From NCBI RefSeq assembly GCF_900603025.1, contig NZ_LR026975.1, positions 744,001 through 808,000 of the forward strand: a stretch of DNA of 64,000 bases, given 5' to 3'. The DNA comes from Mycolicibacterium hassiacum DSM 44199 (GTDB taxonomy: Bacteria > Actinomycetota > Actinomycetes > Mycobacteriales > Mycobacteriaceae). This document shows positions 1 to 7,611 of this stretch, piece by piece. The notes beneath the pieces are model-generated. The model was not told the origin of the DNA. It searched no databases and worked only from the letters and a program-made list of their open reading frames with translations. Position numbers and translations under genes: made by a program. Positions within the stretch are counted from its first letter, which is position 1; every line of letters starts with the position of its first letter.

Positions 1-57
1 AACCACAGGTCAAGACCGCACGGCCGAAGTCAATCCGCAACCGTGAGCCAAGTCAGG
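1..57 (-). mobile_element. outer end of a second IS copy, cut by window edge
   Basis: These 57 bases are the exact reverse complement of the first 57 bases of the complete insertion sequence at 5044-6683, starting with the terminal repeat CCTGACTTGGCTCA read on the minus strand. The rest of this copy, if present, lies left of the window. It faces away from the copy at 5044, so the two copies form inverted repeats around 58-5043. If the window start is also a contig start, this may be only an assembly overlap at a repeat. Confidence 0.85.
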
Positions 58-101
58 GGTCTCGCCGCGTCGGCGAGTGCAGGGACCCGTCGAGGTTGTA
101 A
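58..101 (-). repeat. 44-bp IS target duplication, copy 1 (inverted)
   Basis: This 44-nt stretch inside the Rieske gene directly abuts the IS end at 57. It is repeated without mismatch in opposite orientation at 6684-6727, abutting the other end of the IS. A target duplication should be direct; finding it inverted shows that one flank was turned around after insertion. Long and variable duplications are known for the IS1634/IS1549 group. Confidence 0.9.
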
Positions 102-469
102 CGCCAGCCGTGGAAGCGGCAGTACAGCAGCGGCGCCCGCCCGGAGACCTCCTCGAACGGGTTGTCCTCCCACAGCAGCTTGTTGCCGCGGTGCGGGCAG
201 ATGTTGTGGAAGGCGCGGATGACGCCGTCCTTGCCGCGCACGATGATGATCGAGGTGTTGAGGAACCGCAGTTCCCGGGTGAAGTAGCTGCCGGGCTTCG
301 GCAGCCGCTCGACCCGGCCCATGTACAGCCAGGTCTTGCGGAAGACGTGTTCGCGCTCCTTCTCGTAGAACGCCTCGGAGACACAGTCCTGCAGCGACAC
401 CGGGCCACGCCCGAGTTCGGGGTAGGCGTCCGTCCAGAATCCGCTCTCCGGTTTCGTCCAGCGACTCAT
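58..469 (-). pseudogene. Rieske aromatic-ring oxygenase alpha subunit, N-terminal part
   Basis: This is the first 137 codons of a Rieske-type ring-hydroxylating oxygenase large subunit. The [2Fe-2S] ligands are visible as C91-P-H93-R and C117-x-x-H120. The ATG at 469 is divergent from the LysR gene at 605. The reading frame runs into the IS end and stops at 53. Joining this piece to 6728-7611 restores one uninterrupted frame of 432 codons, the normal size for the family, so both halves belong to one gene split by IS insertion and inversion. Without the catalytic iron domain the fragment cannot be an active oxygenase. The original substrate is unknown; the family hydroxylates aromatic or steroid-like rings using an electron chain that is not encoded here. 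Confidence 0.93.
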
Positions 470-550
470 CAGGCGCTCCTCCGGTCGGTCCCGCCTTGGT
501 GCTGCAGGGACGCTAACAGCTGGTCAATCGGGCAAAACAGGCCCAAAAAC

Positions 551-565
551 GCAACACCCTGTTGC
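551..565. promoter_or_regulatory. candidate LysR-type operator
   Basis: A perfect inverted repeat, GCAACA-CCC-TGTTGC, sits between the divergent Rieske (start 469) and LysR (start 605) genes, about 40 bp before the LysR start. A 15-bp interrupted palindrome in a divergent promoter is typical of LysR binding sites, although the strict T-N11-A ends are absent. Binding by the adjacent regulator is inferred. Confidence 0.5.
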
Positions 566-604
566 AGTATTGGAACGCCGTGCCGGCCGACCCGTGAGCG
601 CAGG

Positions 605-1522
605 ATGGAACAGAATCTTCCTTTCGACCTCGACGCCCTACTGGTGTTCGGCAAGGTGGTCGAGGCCCGCAGCGTGTCGAAGGCCGCCGCGCTGCTGGGC
701 ATGCCCAAGTCGACCGTCAGCCGCAAGCTGAACCGGCTCGAGGCCGACCTCGGGATCAAGCTGCTGCGCAAGAACACCCATCAGCTCACCGTCACCGACC
801 TGGGCGAGAAGGTTTACGCACACGCCGTCAAGATCCTGTCCGAGGCCAACGGTGTGCGGGCGCTGGTGGAAAGCAGCCGCCAGGAGCCGCGCGGCGAACT
901 GCGGGTCGCGATACCGATTTTCGTGGGTATCGACTATGCGTCCCGGGTCGGGGCGACGTTCCTGCGGCGCTACCCGCAGTCACAGCTGGACATCCGCCTG
1001 GTCGACAGTGCCGTCGACCCGGTTCGCGACGGGTTCGACGTGGTTTTCGGCACCGGCCCCCTGCAGGATTCCAGCCTGATCGCCCGCAAGGTGTTCGATC
1101 TCGAGCTGTTCCTCTGTGCCTCGGCGGATTTCGTCCGCGATCTGGGCGATCCGATCACGGATCCGGCTCAGCTGGACGAGGTGCCGTTCGTGGACTTCGG
1201 GTTCACCGGCGCGCGCAAACTCACGTTGGTCAAGAACAAGCGGCGCTGCGAGGTCGCGCCCCGGCCCCGGGCGCGGACCAACAACTTCCAGGTGTGCAAG
1301 CAGTACATCCTGCACGGACTCGGCGTCGGGGTGATGCCGACACAGATCATCTGCACCGCCGAACTGCGCGCGGGGACCATCGTCCCGGTGCTGCCACAGT
1401 GGCGGCCACTACCGCTCGACGTGCACATGATCTATCCGTTCGAGCTGTCGTTCTCGACGCTGATCAGCGCCTTCTACGAGGTGGCCTGCGAGATCATCAG
1501 CGAGAACATCGCCCGCGCCTGA
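605..1522 (+). CDS. LysR-family transcriptional regulator
   Basis: A 305-residue regulator of normal LysR length. Residues about 8-67 form the winged helix-turn-helix (SVSKAAALLGMPKSTVSRKLNRLE is the helix region at about 26-49); the rest is the periplasmic-binding-like effector domain beginning near GELRVAIP at about 97. The ATG at 605 is chosen because the helix-turn-helix sits at the expected distance from it; the longer open frame upstream only reads the Rieske gene backwards. It is divergent from the Rieske gene, the classic layout for a LysR activator of an aromatic oxygenase operon. After the inversion it is separated from the 3' part of that operon by the IS, so its regulatory link to 6728-10621 is probably broken. 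Confidence 0.9.
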   Translation: MEQNLPFDLDALLVFGKVVEARSVSKAAALLGMPKSTVSRKLNRLEADLGIKLLRKNTHQLTVTDLGEKVYAHAVKILSEANGVRALVESSRQEPRGELRVAIPIFVGIDYASRVGATFLRRYPQSQLDIRLVDSAVDPVRDGFDVVFGTGPLQDSSLIARKVFDLELFLCASADFVRDLGDPITDPAQLDEVPFVDFGFTGARKLTLVKNKRRCEVAPRPRARTNNFQVCKQYILHGLGVGVMPTQIICTAELRAGTIVPVLPQWRPLPLDVHMIYPFELSFSTLISAFYEVACEIISENIARA

Positions 1523-1700
1523 ACGGCATGGGATCGTCCACCGTGCGCACCCCGGTGTGCGCGACGCCCGAGGCCGCGTCGACGAGCACCACCGCATATC
1601 CGGTGTCCTCGCAGCCGTGGTGCGGGAACGTCGTCGGCAACCGGTCCAGCCCGAACACCCGCTGATACCAGGCGACGCCGGCCCCGAGGCCGGTGACGGC
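1523..1700 (-). pseudogene. VOC/glyoxalase-family remnant
   Basis: The minus strand encodes a stretch AGVAWYQRVFGLDRLP followed by TGYAVVLVDAASG, the typical first beta-alpha-beta unit of a vicinal-oxygen-chelate (glyoxalase/bleomycin resistance) protein. The usual N-terminal strand is missing: upstream the frame meets a run of nine C at 1700-1708 and low-complexity glycine/proline codons. Downstream the similarity fades at the LysR stop codon. No complete domain, plausible start or ribosome site is present, so this is a truncated relic of a gene that may once have belonged to the Rieske/LysR locus. Confidence 0.55.
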
Positions 1701-1806
1701 CCCCCCCCGGGTACTACCACCCGGCGGGGGCCGCCCGGAGAGGTTCGGGATATCCGGCATATCCGGCTCGCATATGCGCTGCTCGGAGGGATGACCGCGG
1801 TTCGAC

Positions 1807-1833
1807 GTTTCGGAAAGTGGCCTGTGTGGGTAT
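1807..1833 (+). promoter_or_regulatory. SigF-type promoter
   Basis: The gap before the sigma-factor gene contains GTTT (1807-1810), a 17-nt spacer and GGGTAT (1828-1833). This matches the mycobacterial SigF consensus GTTT-N15-17-GGGTAT. The start codon at 1913 follows about 80 nt later behind an AGGAG box. A SigF-class promoter in front of a SigF-class gene suggests autoregulation or control by a paralogous sigma factor. Confidence 0.72.
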
Positions 1834-1912
1834 ACGCGGTGGCACAGTCGAGGCCCCCGGTTCAGATCCGAGCCGCATCCTCCGCCCTGACGACGGATTT
1901 AGGAGCAACTAG

Positions 1913-2713
1913 GTGTCCGAACCGACTTCCGAGTACGCAGACGTGATGGACATGTATCGCCGGCTCAGGTCACTGGAGAAGGATTCTCCGGCGTACCGCC
2001 GCCAGCGTGACGCCATCATCCAGCGCACGCTGCCACTGGCCGACCACATCGCCCGCCGGTTCCGCAACCGCGGCGAGTCCATCGACGACCTCACCCAGGC
2101 CGCCCGGGTGGGCCTGGTCAATGCCGTGAACCGATTCGATCCCGACAGCGGATCGGATTTCCTGGCGTTCGCGGTGCCGACCATGATGGGCGAGGTGCGC
2201 CGCCACTTCCGCGACTGCGGCTGGGCCGTCAAGGTGCCGCGCCGGCTCAAGGACCTCCAGGGTCAGCTGGTGCGCGCCCGCGGCGAGTTGTCGCAACGGA
2301 TCGGGCGGGCACCCACCCCCACCGAGCTGGCCGAACATCTCGGCATCGACCGGGAGACGGTGGTGGAGGCGACGATCGCCTCCAGTAACTACTCGACCCT
2401 GTCGACCGATGTGACGCCGGGCCCCGATGACGACTTCCGCTCGATCGGCGACACGCTCGGCGCGGTCGATCCCAACATCGACAAGGTCGTCGAGATCGCC
2501 ACCCTGCGGCCGCTCATCATGGCGCTGCCCGAGCGTGAGCGCACGGTGTTGCGGCTGCGGTTCTTCGAGAACATGACGCAGACGCAGATCGCCCAGCGGA
2601 TGGGCTATTCGCAGATGCACGTGTCGCGGCTGCTCGCCAAGGCGTTGAAGACGCTGCGTGACCAGGCCGCCGATCCGGCCGCCGACGCGCCGGTGTTCGC
2701 CCACACCGCCTGA
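1913..2713 (+). CDS. SigF/SigB-type RNA polymerase sigma factor
   Basis: A 266-residue group 3 sigma factor. Region 2 is about residues 37-105 (PLADHIARRF, DDLTQAARVGLVNAVNRFDP, and the -10-reading helix VPTMMGEVRRHFRDCGWAVKVPRR), region 3 about 110-160 (RAPTPTELAEHLGI), and region 4 about 200-255 with the helix-turn-helix MTQTQIAQRMGYSQMHVSRLL. This is the architecture of stress sigma factors of the SigF family. Start is GTG 1913 with AGGAG seven bases upstream. No anti-sigma or anti-anti-sigma gene adjoins it, unlike the core-genome sigF locus, so it is more likely an accessory paralogue. Its target genes are unknown. Confidence 0.9.
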   Translation: MSEPTSEYADVMDMYRRLRSLEKDSPAYRRQRDAIIQRTLPLADHIARRFRNRGESIDDLTQAARVGLVNAVNRFDPDSGSDFLAFAVPTMMGEVRRHFRDCGWAVKVPRRLKDLQGQLVRARGELSQRIGRAPTPTELAEHLGIDRETVVEATIASSNYSTLSTDVTPGPDDDFRSIGDTLGAVDPNIDKVVEIATLRPLIMALPERERTVLRLRFFENMTQTQIAQRMGYSQMHVSRLLAKALKTLRDQAADPAADAPVFAHTA

Positions 2714-2719
2714 CCGAGA

Positions 2720-2866
2720 TCAGAACGGGGGCGGTTCGTCGTCTCGGGCGAGTCGTTCGGCGAGGAACAGTTCCTCGGCGGTGAGACGTTCGGTGTTGCG
2801 TCGGCGTTCGCGGGCGACCCGGTAGGCCTTGTCCTGAGCGCGGGTGCGCTTGCGGCGCGGCATCAT
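2720..2866 (-). pseudogene. C-terminal remnant of a 13E12/DUF222 HNH-type protein
   Basis: The 48 codons from ATG 2866 read PRRKRTRAQDKAYRVARERR then end in ERLARDDEPPPF. A basic RTRAQ-type segment followed by an acidic stretch and a terminal PPPF is characteristic of the tail of mycobacterial 13E12/DUF222 HNH proteins. In-frame codons continue upstream as HHRPDDIHRG before turning into antisense of the phage capsid fragment near 2904, so the gene appears truncated at a prophage junction. It could alternatively be a short independent gene. The family assignment rests on the tail only. Confidence 0.45.
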
Positions 2867-2903
2867 CACCCCGCGGTGGATGTCGTCGGGTCGGTGGTGC
2901 TGG

Positions 2904-3128
2904 GAGATTCGGATTTCGCCGTACACCGACGCGACCACGGGTCGCTGGGGCGTCTTCGGTGACCTGCGGTCGGGATACGTCATCCGGCGAGTGAAGGATT
3001 TGACGCTGATCGTCAACCCGTATAGCCGCGCCAACGAGGGACAGGTGGAATACACGCTGTGGGCTCGCGCCGATGGCGTTCCGCAGGACACCGCCGCGTA
3101 TCGCGTTCTGGTCAACGAAGCCGCGTAG
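2904..3128 (+). pseudogene. phage major capsid protein, C-terminal fragment
   Basis: About 75 codons ending at 3128 read VFGDLRSGYVIRRVKDLTLI and later VEYTLWARADGVPQDTAAYR. This is the pattern seen at the end of HK97-fold major capsid proteins (a GDF/GDL-YVIR segment, then a strand near WRVDG and a short tail). The N-terminal three quarters are missing: upstream of about 2904 the frame enters the DUF222-type remnant on the opposite strand. Two further phage morphogenesis-type genes follow on the same strand, supporting a prophage origin. No start codon or ribosome site is associated with the fragment. Confidence 0.6.
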
Positions 3129-3200
3129 TCGACTGCACCTAGCGGTGGTTGTTAATTGGCCAACGCTAGGGCACAACCTATTTCGAAAAGGAGTCCCATC

Positions 3201-3434
3201 ATGGCAAGCAAGCGCACCATCGCCGAACTGGCAGAACGCAAATCCGAACTGACCGACGAACTACGCGAAGTGGACGCCGAAATCAATTCTCGTGCAGGCG
3301 AACGGGATGAATCCGACGCTGACGACGCGTCAGAACCGGTGAAGCAGACCAAAGCGGCTACCAAACCCGCCAAGGTGGAAACGGCAACCGACAAGAGCGC
3401 CGAAAACGCCGAGAACACCAGCGCCACGACGTAA
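3201..3434 (+). CDS. small acidic phage-type hypothetical protein
   Basis: A 77-residue, very hydrophilic protein with ATG 3201 behind AAAAGGAG. Residues about 6-32 (IAELAERKSELTDELREVDA) are predicted to be a coiled coil; the rest is a low-complexity tail rich in D, E, K, A and T. It lies 72 bp after the capsid fragment and 23 bp before a connector-type gene, a position where tailed phages commonly carry a small unnamed gene. Lower GC than the flanking chromosome supports phage origin. No enzymatic function is suggested. Confidence 0.7.
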   Translation: MASKRTIAELAERKSELTDELREVDAEINSRAGERDESDADDASEPVKQTKAATKPAKVETATDKSAENAENTSATT

Positions 3435-3457
3435 TTGCGACCAGAGAGGGCGATTCG

Positions 3458-4060
3458 ATGCCGTGGGCACCGCCGTACGCGAATGCCGCCGAGTTGGCTC
3501 ATTTCATGGGCGATTCGGTCACCGATGACGCCGAGCTGACCCTAGCGATTGGAACGGCGTCTCGGTCGGTGGATCGCATCACCGGGCGGCAGTTCGGATT
3601 ACTCGACGCGCCGGAATCAAGGCGGTTCAGCGCACGCTATGACTCTTACCGCCGCCATTGGGTCATCGACACTGACGACTTCGCCACGACTGACGGTGTT
3701 ACCGTCGAGACCTCCACGCCTGGCGGGTTGACTCCGATCACGGCCTATCTGCCGACGCCGGTCAATGCTGTTGTCAACGGCGGGGTCTGGACTCAAGTGG
3801 TCATCGACTCCGGCAGCGCGATAGTTCCGACCGCTGCCGAGGGCGGGGTACGGGTGACCGCGAGGTGGGGATGGCCTGCGATTCCGCCGACGATCAAGCT
3901 CGCGACACTGATCCAAGCATCGCGGTTGTTCGCCCGCCGTCATGCGCCGTTCGGAGTGGCGGGTAATCCCGAGGTCGGCCAGCTCCGGCTGCTGGAACGG
4001 CTCGACCCTGACGTGGCGATCAGCGTTCGACCGTTCGCGCGGGTCTGGGGCGCGGTGTGA
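3458..4060 (+). CDS. phage head-tail connector-like protein
   Basis: A 200-residue protein with the layout of gp6-type head-tail connector/adaptor proteins. An N-terminal helical part (ANAAELAHFMGDSVTDDAELTLAI) with a conserved SRSVDRITGRQFG turn is followed by a beta-rich middle and a C-terminal helix beginning near PPTIKLATLIQASRLFARRH. Members close the portal in siphovirus heads. It follows the capsid fragment and the small acidic gene, matching phage gene order, but no portal, protease, terminase or tail gene is present, so it is a surviving piece of a deleted prophage. ATG 3458 is preceded by AGAGAGGG. Confidence 0.65.
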   Translation: MPWAPPYANAAELAHFMGDSVTDDAELTLAIGTASRSVDRITGRQFGLLDAPESRRFSARYDSYRRHWVIDTDDFATTDGVTVETSTPGGLTPITAYLPTPVNAVVNGGVWTQVVIDSGSAIVPTAAEGGVRVTARWGWPAIPPTIKLATLIQASRLFARRHAPFGVAGNPEVGQLRLLERLDPDVAISVRPFARVWGAV

Positions 4061-4082
4061 AGCCGGTAAACCGGGCTACAAC

Positions 4083-4862
4083 CTAGTCACCGGTCTCGCT
4101 AATGCGAACCGGCTGGCCGTTGTCGGGACGCCGCCAGCGGTAACCGGCCTCATCTTCGAATTCAAGGACGACTCGCAATCTCGCATCGTTGCGGGTGGTC
4201 TGGAAGGCCATCACGGCGAACTGACCGGGCGTGAGTGTCGTCATCCATTCGCGAACAAGTTGGCCGAGCATCGCCTCACGAAACCGTTCGGAAACCTCTG
4301 GGCCAAGTCGTTGGTTGATCATGTCGCTCAGTTGATTGCCGGCCAGTGCACCGGGTTGAAATCCGCCCATACCGCCGCCCATGAGACCCGCAAACGGGTT
4401 CGCCCCGATTGCGCCCGACACCGCGCCACCGAGTGCATCTGAAATGAGCCTGCGGAAAGCCTCGCCGGTGCCCATTCGGTCGTTGGCTTGGTGGCATCCG
4501 TCAGGAATTTCGTTGCCGTCCGCATCCTCAGCGGTCACTTCAACGTTGAGGTTCGTCACTGAACCGTTGCTGGTGTTGCTGACTTTGACAGTCCACATGT
4601 TTTCGCCGAACAGATCAGCAGGGAAGATCGTAGGAACGATCTTGCGAGCTTGGGCGGTAATGCGGTCGTCTTCGGCGCGCTGCAACGCAGCCATCTGGTC
4701 GTCGTAGCGTCGGCGGTCCTCAGCGGCTTGCGTGTCCCGGTCCTCACGGTCTCGACGCGCCTTACGTGGCTCTCTCCAGATTGCGACGTACAGCGCCGCC
4801 AACACACCGAGCGTCGTCGCGACCGAATTCGTGATTTGCAGCCACGCTGGAATCTGGTTCAT
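4083..4862 (-). CDS. membrane-anchored hypothetical protein
   Basis: I do not recognise this 259-residue protein. It begins with a single hydrophobic segment (about residues 9-28, ITNSVATTLGVLAALYVAIW), followed by a highly charged helical stretch (about 30-70) that is probably a coiled coil. A beta-rich domain (about 80-120) and a glycine-rich linker (about 143-172, with GLMGGGMGGF) lead to a C-terminal globular part. The topology suggests an N-terminal anchor with a cytoplasmic body. It is convergent with the connector-like gene and shares the lower-GC composition of the phage segment, so it may be a prophage lysogenic-conversion gene. Start ATG 4862. Confidence 0.6.
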   Translation of the reverse strand: MNQIPAWLQITNSVATTLGVLAALYVAIWREPRKARRDREDRDTQAAEDRRRYDDQMAALQRAEDDRITAQARKIVPTIFPADLFGENMWTVKVSNTSNGSVTNLNVEVTAEDADGNEIPDGCHQANDRMGTGEAFRRLISDALGGAVSGAIGANPFAGLMGGGMGGFQPGALAGNQLSDMINQRLGPEVSERFREAMLGQLVREWMTTLTPGQFAVMAFQTTRNDARLRVVLEFEDEAGYRWRRPDNGQPVRISETGD

Positions 4863-5043
4863 GCTTCCCGCCTCGATTCGAATCGAACCCTCCCGCGAGA
4901 ACGATAGAGTGCCGCCCCGACAAACTGTCGAACCTGATCACGTGCGTTCACCCGACTACCGCCGTCACCGGCAAGCCGTTCAACGCCGAGGCCGCGAGAG
5001 CCGAGGGCCGAGTTGCCGACGGGGTACCGAAAAGAGCGTGAGT
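4863..5043. other. 181-bp gap before the IS, no convincing gene
   Basis: The segment between the membrane-protein start and the IS end has no open frame with a start and ribosome site. One plus-strand frame ends at about 5037 with a protein-like stretch (TAVTGKPFNAEAARAEGRVA) but has no start codon. It may be the tail of a phage-type gene whose beginning has been lost. The last bases abut the IS end with no copy of the 44-bp duplication, as expected if this is a recombined junction. Confidence 0.5.
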
Positions 5044-6683
5044 CCTGACTTGGCTCACGGTTGCGGATTGACTTCGGCCGTGCGGTCTTGACCTGTGGTT
5101 TCTTGGTCGGTCGGGACAGAATTTGTGCACTAAATCGGGTCCGTAGGCTGCCGGGGTGGCCTATGTGCGCACCGTGAAGACCGCCTCGGGGGCGACCGCG
5201 GTGCAGATCGTGTGGTCGTCTCGGCGCGGGTCGCGCTCGATTGAACATCTGGGCTCGGCCCATGATGAGGCCGAGTTGGCTGCGTTGAAGGCTGCCGCGG
5301 CCGAGCGGTTGGCGGCTAACCAGGCTGTGCTCGATCTCGATGTGACCGCACCGGCGGGCTCGGAGCCGCTGCCCATCACCTCCACCCGGATGACGCACTT
5401 GTGGGACGCGCTGTGCGCTGCGTACCGGATCCTGGGATTCGAGTCGGCCACCAAGGGCGACACTGTGTTTCGCGATCTGGTGCTCGCCCGGATCATCGAA
5501 CCCACCAGCAAGATCGACGCCGGACGGGTACTGACCGAGGTCGGCGTCGAACCCGCGTCCTATGCCACCGTCAAGCGGCGCCTGCCCAGCTATGCCCGCC
5601 CGCAGTGGCGCCAAGCCTTGGCCACCGCCAGTGCACGACGCGCCGGGTTGGGGCCGGCGTCGCTGGTGCTTTTCGACGTCTCGACGCTGTACTTCGAAAC
5701 CGACGCCGGCGACGGATTCCGCGAACCCGGTTTCTCCAAGGAGCGCCGCCTGGAACCTCAGATCACCCTCGGGTTGTTGACCGACGCCGCCGGGTTCCCG
5801 CTGACCGTGCAAGCTTTCGAGGGCAACAAGGCCGAGACCGCCACCATGTTGCCGGTCATCAACGCCTTCAAGTCCGCCCACCAGCTCACCGACGTCACCG
5901 TCGTCGCTGACGCCGGGATGATCTCGGAGGCCAACCAGGTCGCGATCAAAGCCGCTGGGCTGTCGTTCATCCTGGGCACCCGCATCCCGTTTCTGCCCGA
6001 TGTGGTGCGCGAATGGCGCGACAACCACCCCGACGAGGTGATCCCCGACGGGCTGGTGCTGACTCAGCCTTGGCCTGCCACCAGCGCCGAGAAGACCCGC
6101 GGCATCCCCGACCGGGTTATCTACTATCAGTTCCGCGCCGACCGTGCTCGGCGCACGCTGCGCGGCATCGACGAGCAGGTCCGCAAGGCCGAACGCGCCG
6201 TCGACGGGCACGCCCCGGTGAAACGCAACCGCTACATCCAGCTCACCGGCGCTGCCAAGTCGGTCAATCGCACTCTGGAAGCCAAGACCCGAGCGTTGGC
6301 CGGCTGGAAGGGCTACACCACCAACCTCACCAGCGCATCCTCGACGTTCGTCATCGACGCTTACCACCAGCTGTGGCGCATCGAGAAGTCCTTTCGGATG
6401 TCCAAGCACGACCTGCAAGCCCGCCCGATCTATCACCACCTACGTGATTCCATCGAGGCCCACCTGAGCATCGTGGTCGCCGCGATGGCCGTCAGCCACC
6501 ACATCGAAACCCAAACCGGCTGGAGCATCAAGAAGTTCGTCCGTACCGCACGCCGCTATCGCACCGTGAAAATCCAGGCAGGCAACCAAACCCTCACCGC
6601 CGCCGACCCACTACCCGATGACCTGCGCTCCGCCCTGCTCAAGATCCGCGCCGAACGTGCGCACTAAATTGAGCCAAGTCGGG
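5044..6683 (+). mobile_element. complete IS1634/IS1549-family insertion sequence
   Basis: A 1640-bp element bounded by 14-bp imperfect inverted repeats: CCTGACTTGGCTCA at 5044-5057 and TGAGCCAAGTCGGG at 6670-6683 (13 of 14 match). It carries one transposase gene filling almost the whole element. The right end is followed by the 44-bp target copy 6684-6727; the left end is followed outward by unrelated phage-like sequence instead of the matching copy, which lies at 58-101 beside another IS end. This family makes unusually long and variable target duplications, and 44 bp fits. Confidence 0.93.
5156..6667 (+). CDS. IS1634-family (IS4-type DDE) transposase
   Basis: A 503-residue transposase of the usual length. 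The catalytic triad can be placed at D174 (VLFDVSTLYFE), D252 (VVADAGMIS) and E410 (YHQLWRIEKSFRMSK), the last within the E-x6-K signature (K417) typical of IS4-type DDE enzymes. The start is GTG 5156, about 110 bp inside the left terminal repeat; the TAA stop overlaps the subterminal region just before the right repeat. The frame is intact and all catalytic residues are present, so the element may be active. It reads toward the orphaned Rieske 3' half and may supply read-through transcription to that operon. Confidence 0.95.
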   Translation: MAYVRTVKTASGATAVQIVWSSRRGSRSIEHLGSAHDEAELAALKAAAAERLAANQAVLDLDVTAPAGSEPLPITSTRMTHLWDALCAAYRILGFESATKGDTVFRDLVLARIIEPTSKIDAGRVLTEVGVEPASYATVKRRLPSYARPQWRQALATASARRAGLGPASLVLFDVSTLYFETDAGDGFREPGFSKERRLEPQITLGLLTDAAGFPLTVQAFEGNKAETATMLPVINAFKSAHQLTDVTVVADAGMISEANQVAIKAAGLSFILGTRIPFLPDVVREWRDNHPDEVIPDGLVLTQPWPATSAEKTRGIPDRVIYYQFRADRARRTLRGIDEQVRKAERAVDGHAPVKRNRYIQLTGAAKSVNRTLEAKTRALAGWKGYTTNLTSASSTFVIDAYHQLWRIEKSFRMSKHDLQARPIYHHLRDSIEAHLSIVVAAMAVSHHIETQTGWSIKKFVRTARRYRTVKIQAGNQTLTAADPLPDDLRSALLKIRAERAH

Positions 6684-6727
6684 TTACAACCTCGACGGGT
6701 CCCTGCACTCGCCGACGCGGCGAGACC
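6684..6727 (+). repeat. 44-bp IS target duplication, copy 2
   Basis: Identical to the reverse complement of 58-101. It encodes YNLDGSLHSPTRRD of the Rieske protein in the same frame as the downstream remainder. It directly abuts the right terminal repeat of the IS. Confidence 0.9.
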
Positions 6728-7611
6728 TGCTGCTCGACTTCGACCCCGACAGCTGCCGGTTGCCGGCTGTGCAGTGCGAGGTGTGGGAGGGGTTCATCTT
6801 CATCAACCTCGACCCGCACAACACCGAGCCGCTGCGGTCCTATCTCGGCGAGCTCGCCCACGGGCTGGAGGGATACCCGTTCGCCGGACCGCACCAGGTG
6901 TACCGGTTCCGGGTCGAACTGCAGTGCAACTGGAAGATCTTCCTCGACGGGTTCGCCGAGAGCTACCACGGCCCGTATCTGCACGCCTCGTCGTTCGGTG
7001 CCCTCACCGCCGAGGCGCGGGAGGCCTTCGACAAGCCCAACCCGTACACCGACGCGCTGGCGTACCGTCTCGTCGGGCCGCACCGGATGTTCTCGTTCTC
7101 CGGTGAGCCATCGCAGCGCACGCCGTACTCCAAACCCATCGAGTGCGTGATGGAGGCCGGCGCGGCGGGACCGTGGAACAAGCGCACCGACCGAGGGCCG
7201 ATGCCGCCGGGCATCAACCCGACGCGCTCGGAGCGGTACGGGTTCGACTCGTACCAGTTCTTCCCGAACTTCGTATTGATCTTCGGCGCTTCGGGTTTCA
7301 GCACCCATGCGCACTGGCCGACCGGCCCGCACTCGCACCTGTTCGAGGTGGAGATGTTCTACGACCCGCCTACCAGCCACAAGGAACGGCTGGGCCAGGA
7401 GCTGACCGTGACGTTCCTCAACGACATCATCCTCGAGGACGCCAGCCCGGCGGAGGGGCTGCAGGCGATGCTCAACAGCGGGGCGCTGACCCACTTCCAC
7501 TTCAACGACGAGGAGATCCTGCTGCGTCATTTCCACAAGGTGGTGGCCGACTACGTGGCAGCGGGCGAAGGGGCAGCCGGTGAGCGGGCGGGGGTGGAGT
7601 CGAGCCGATGA
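6684..7611 (+). pseudogene. Rieske oxygenase alpha subunit, C-terminal catalytic part
   Basis: This is the catalytic domain of the oxygenase whose N-terminal half is at 58-469. It begins with the duplicated YNLDG segment and continues LLLDFDPDS, reaching the mononuclear-iron motif ESYHGPYLH, where two histidines five residues apart are the expected iron ligands. It lacks the Rieske cluster domain and has no native start; the first internal candidate is a TTG at 6760. The stop overlaps the next gene (ATGA at 7608-7611), so the downstream operon order is original. Restored to one piece the protein would have 431 residues. Any translation from the internal start would give a protein unable to receive electrons. 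Confidence 0.92.

Noticed and set aside
77..604. Open frame extending the LysR protein upstream to 77
   Set aside because: The upstream part is the Rieske gene read backwards; the helix-turn-helix is at the normal distance from ATG 605.
1700..1760. Start of an intact glyoxalase gene at 1758
   Set aside because: The N-terminal codons are low-complexity, cross a nine-C run and lack the first beta strand of the family; only a remnant is supported.
4859..6439. Long minus-strand open frame across the transposase gene
   Set aside because: It is a shadow of the transposase in GC-rich DNA; the plus-strand product has complete DDE residues and fits the element ends.
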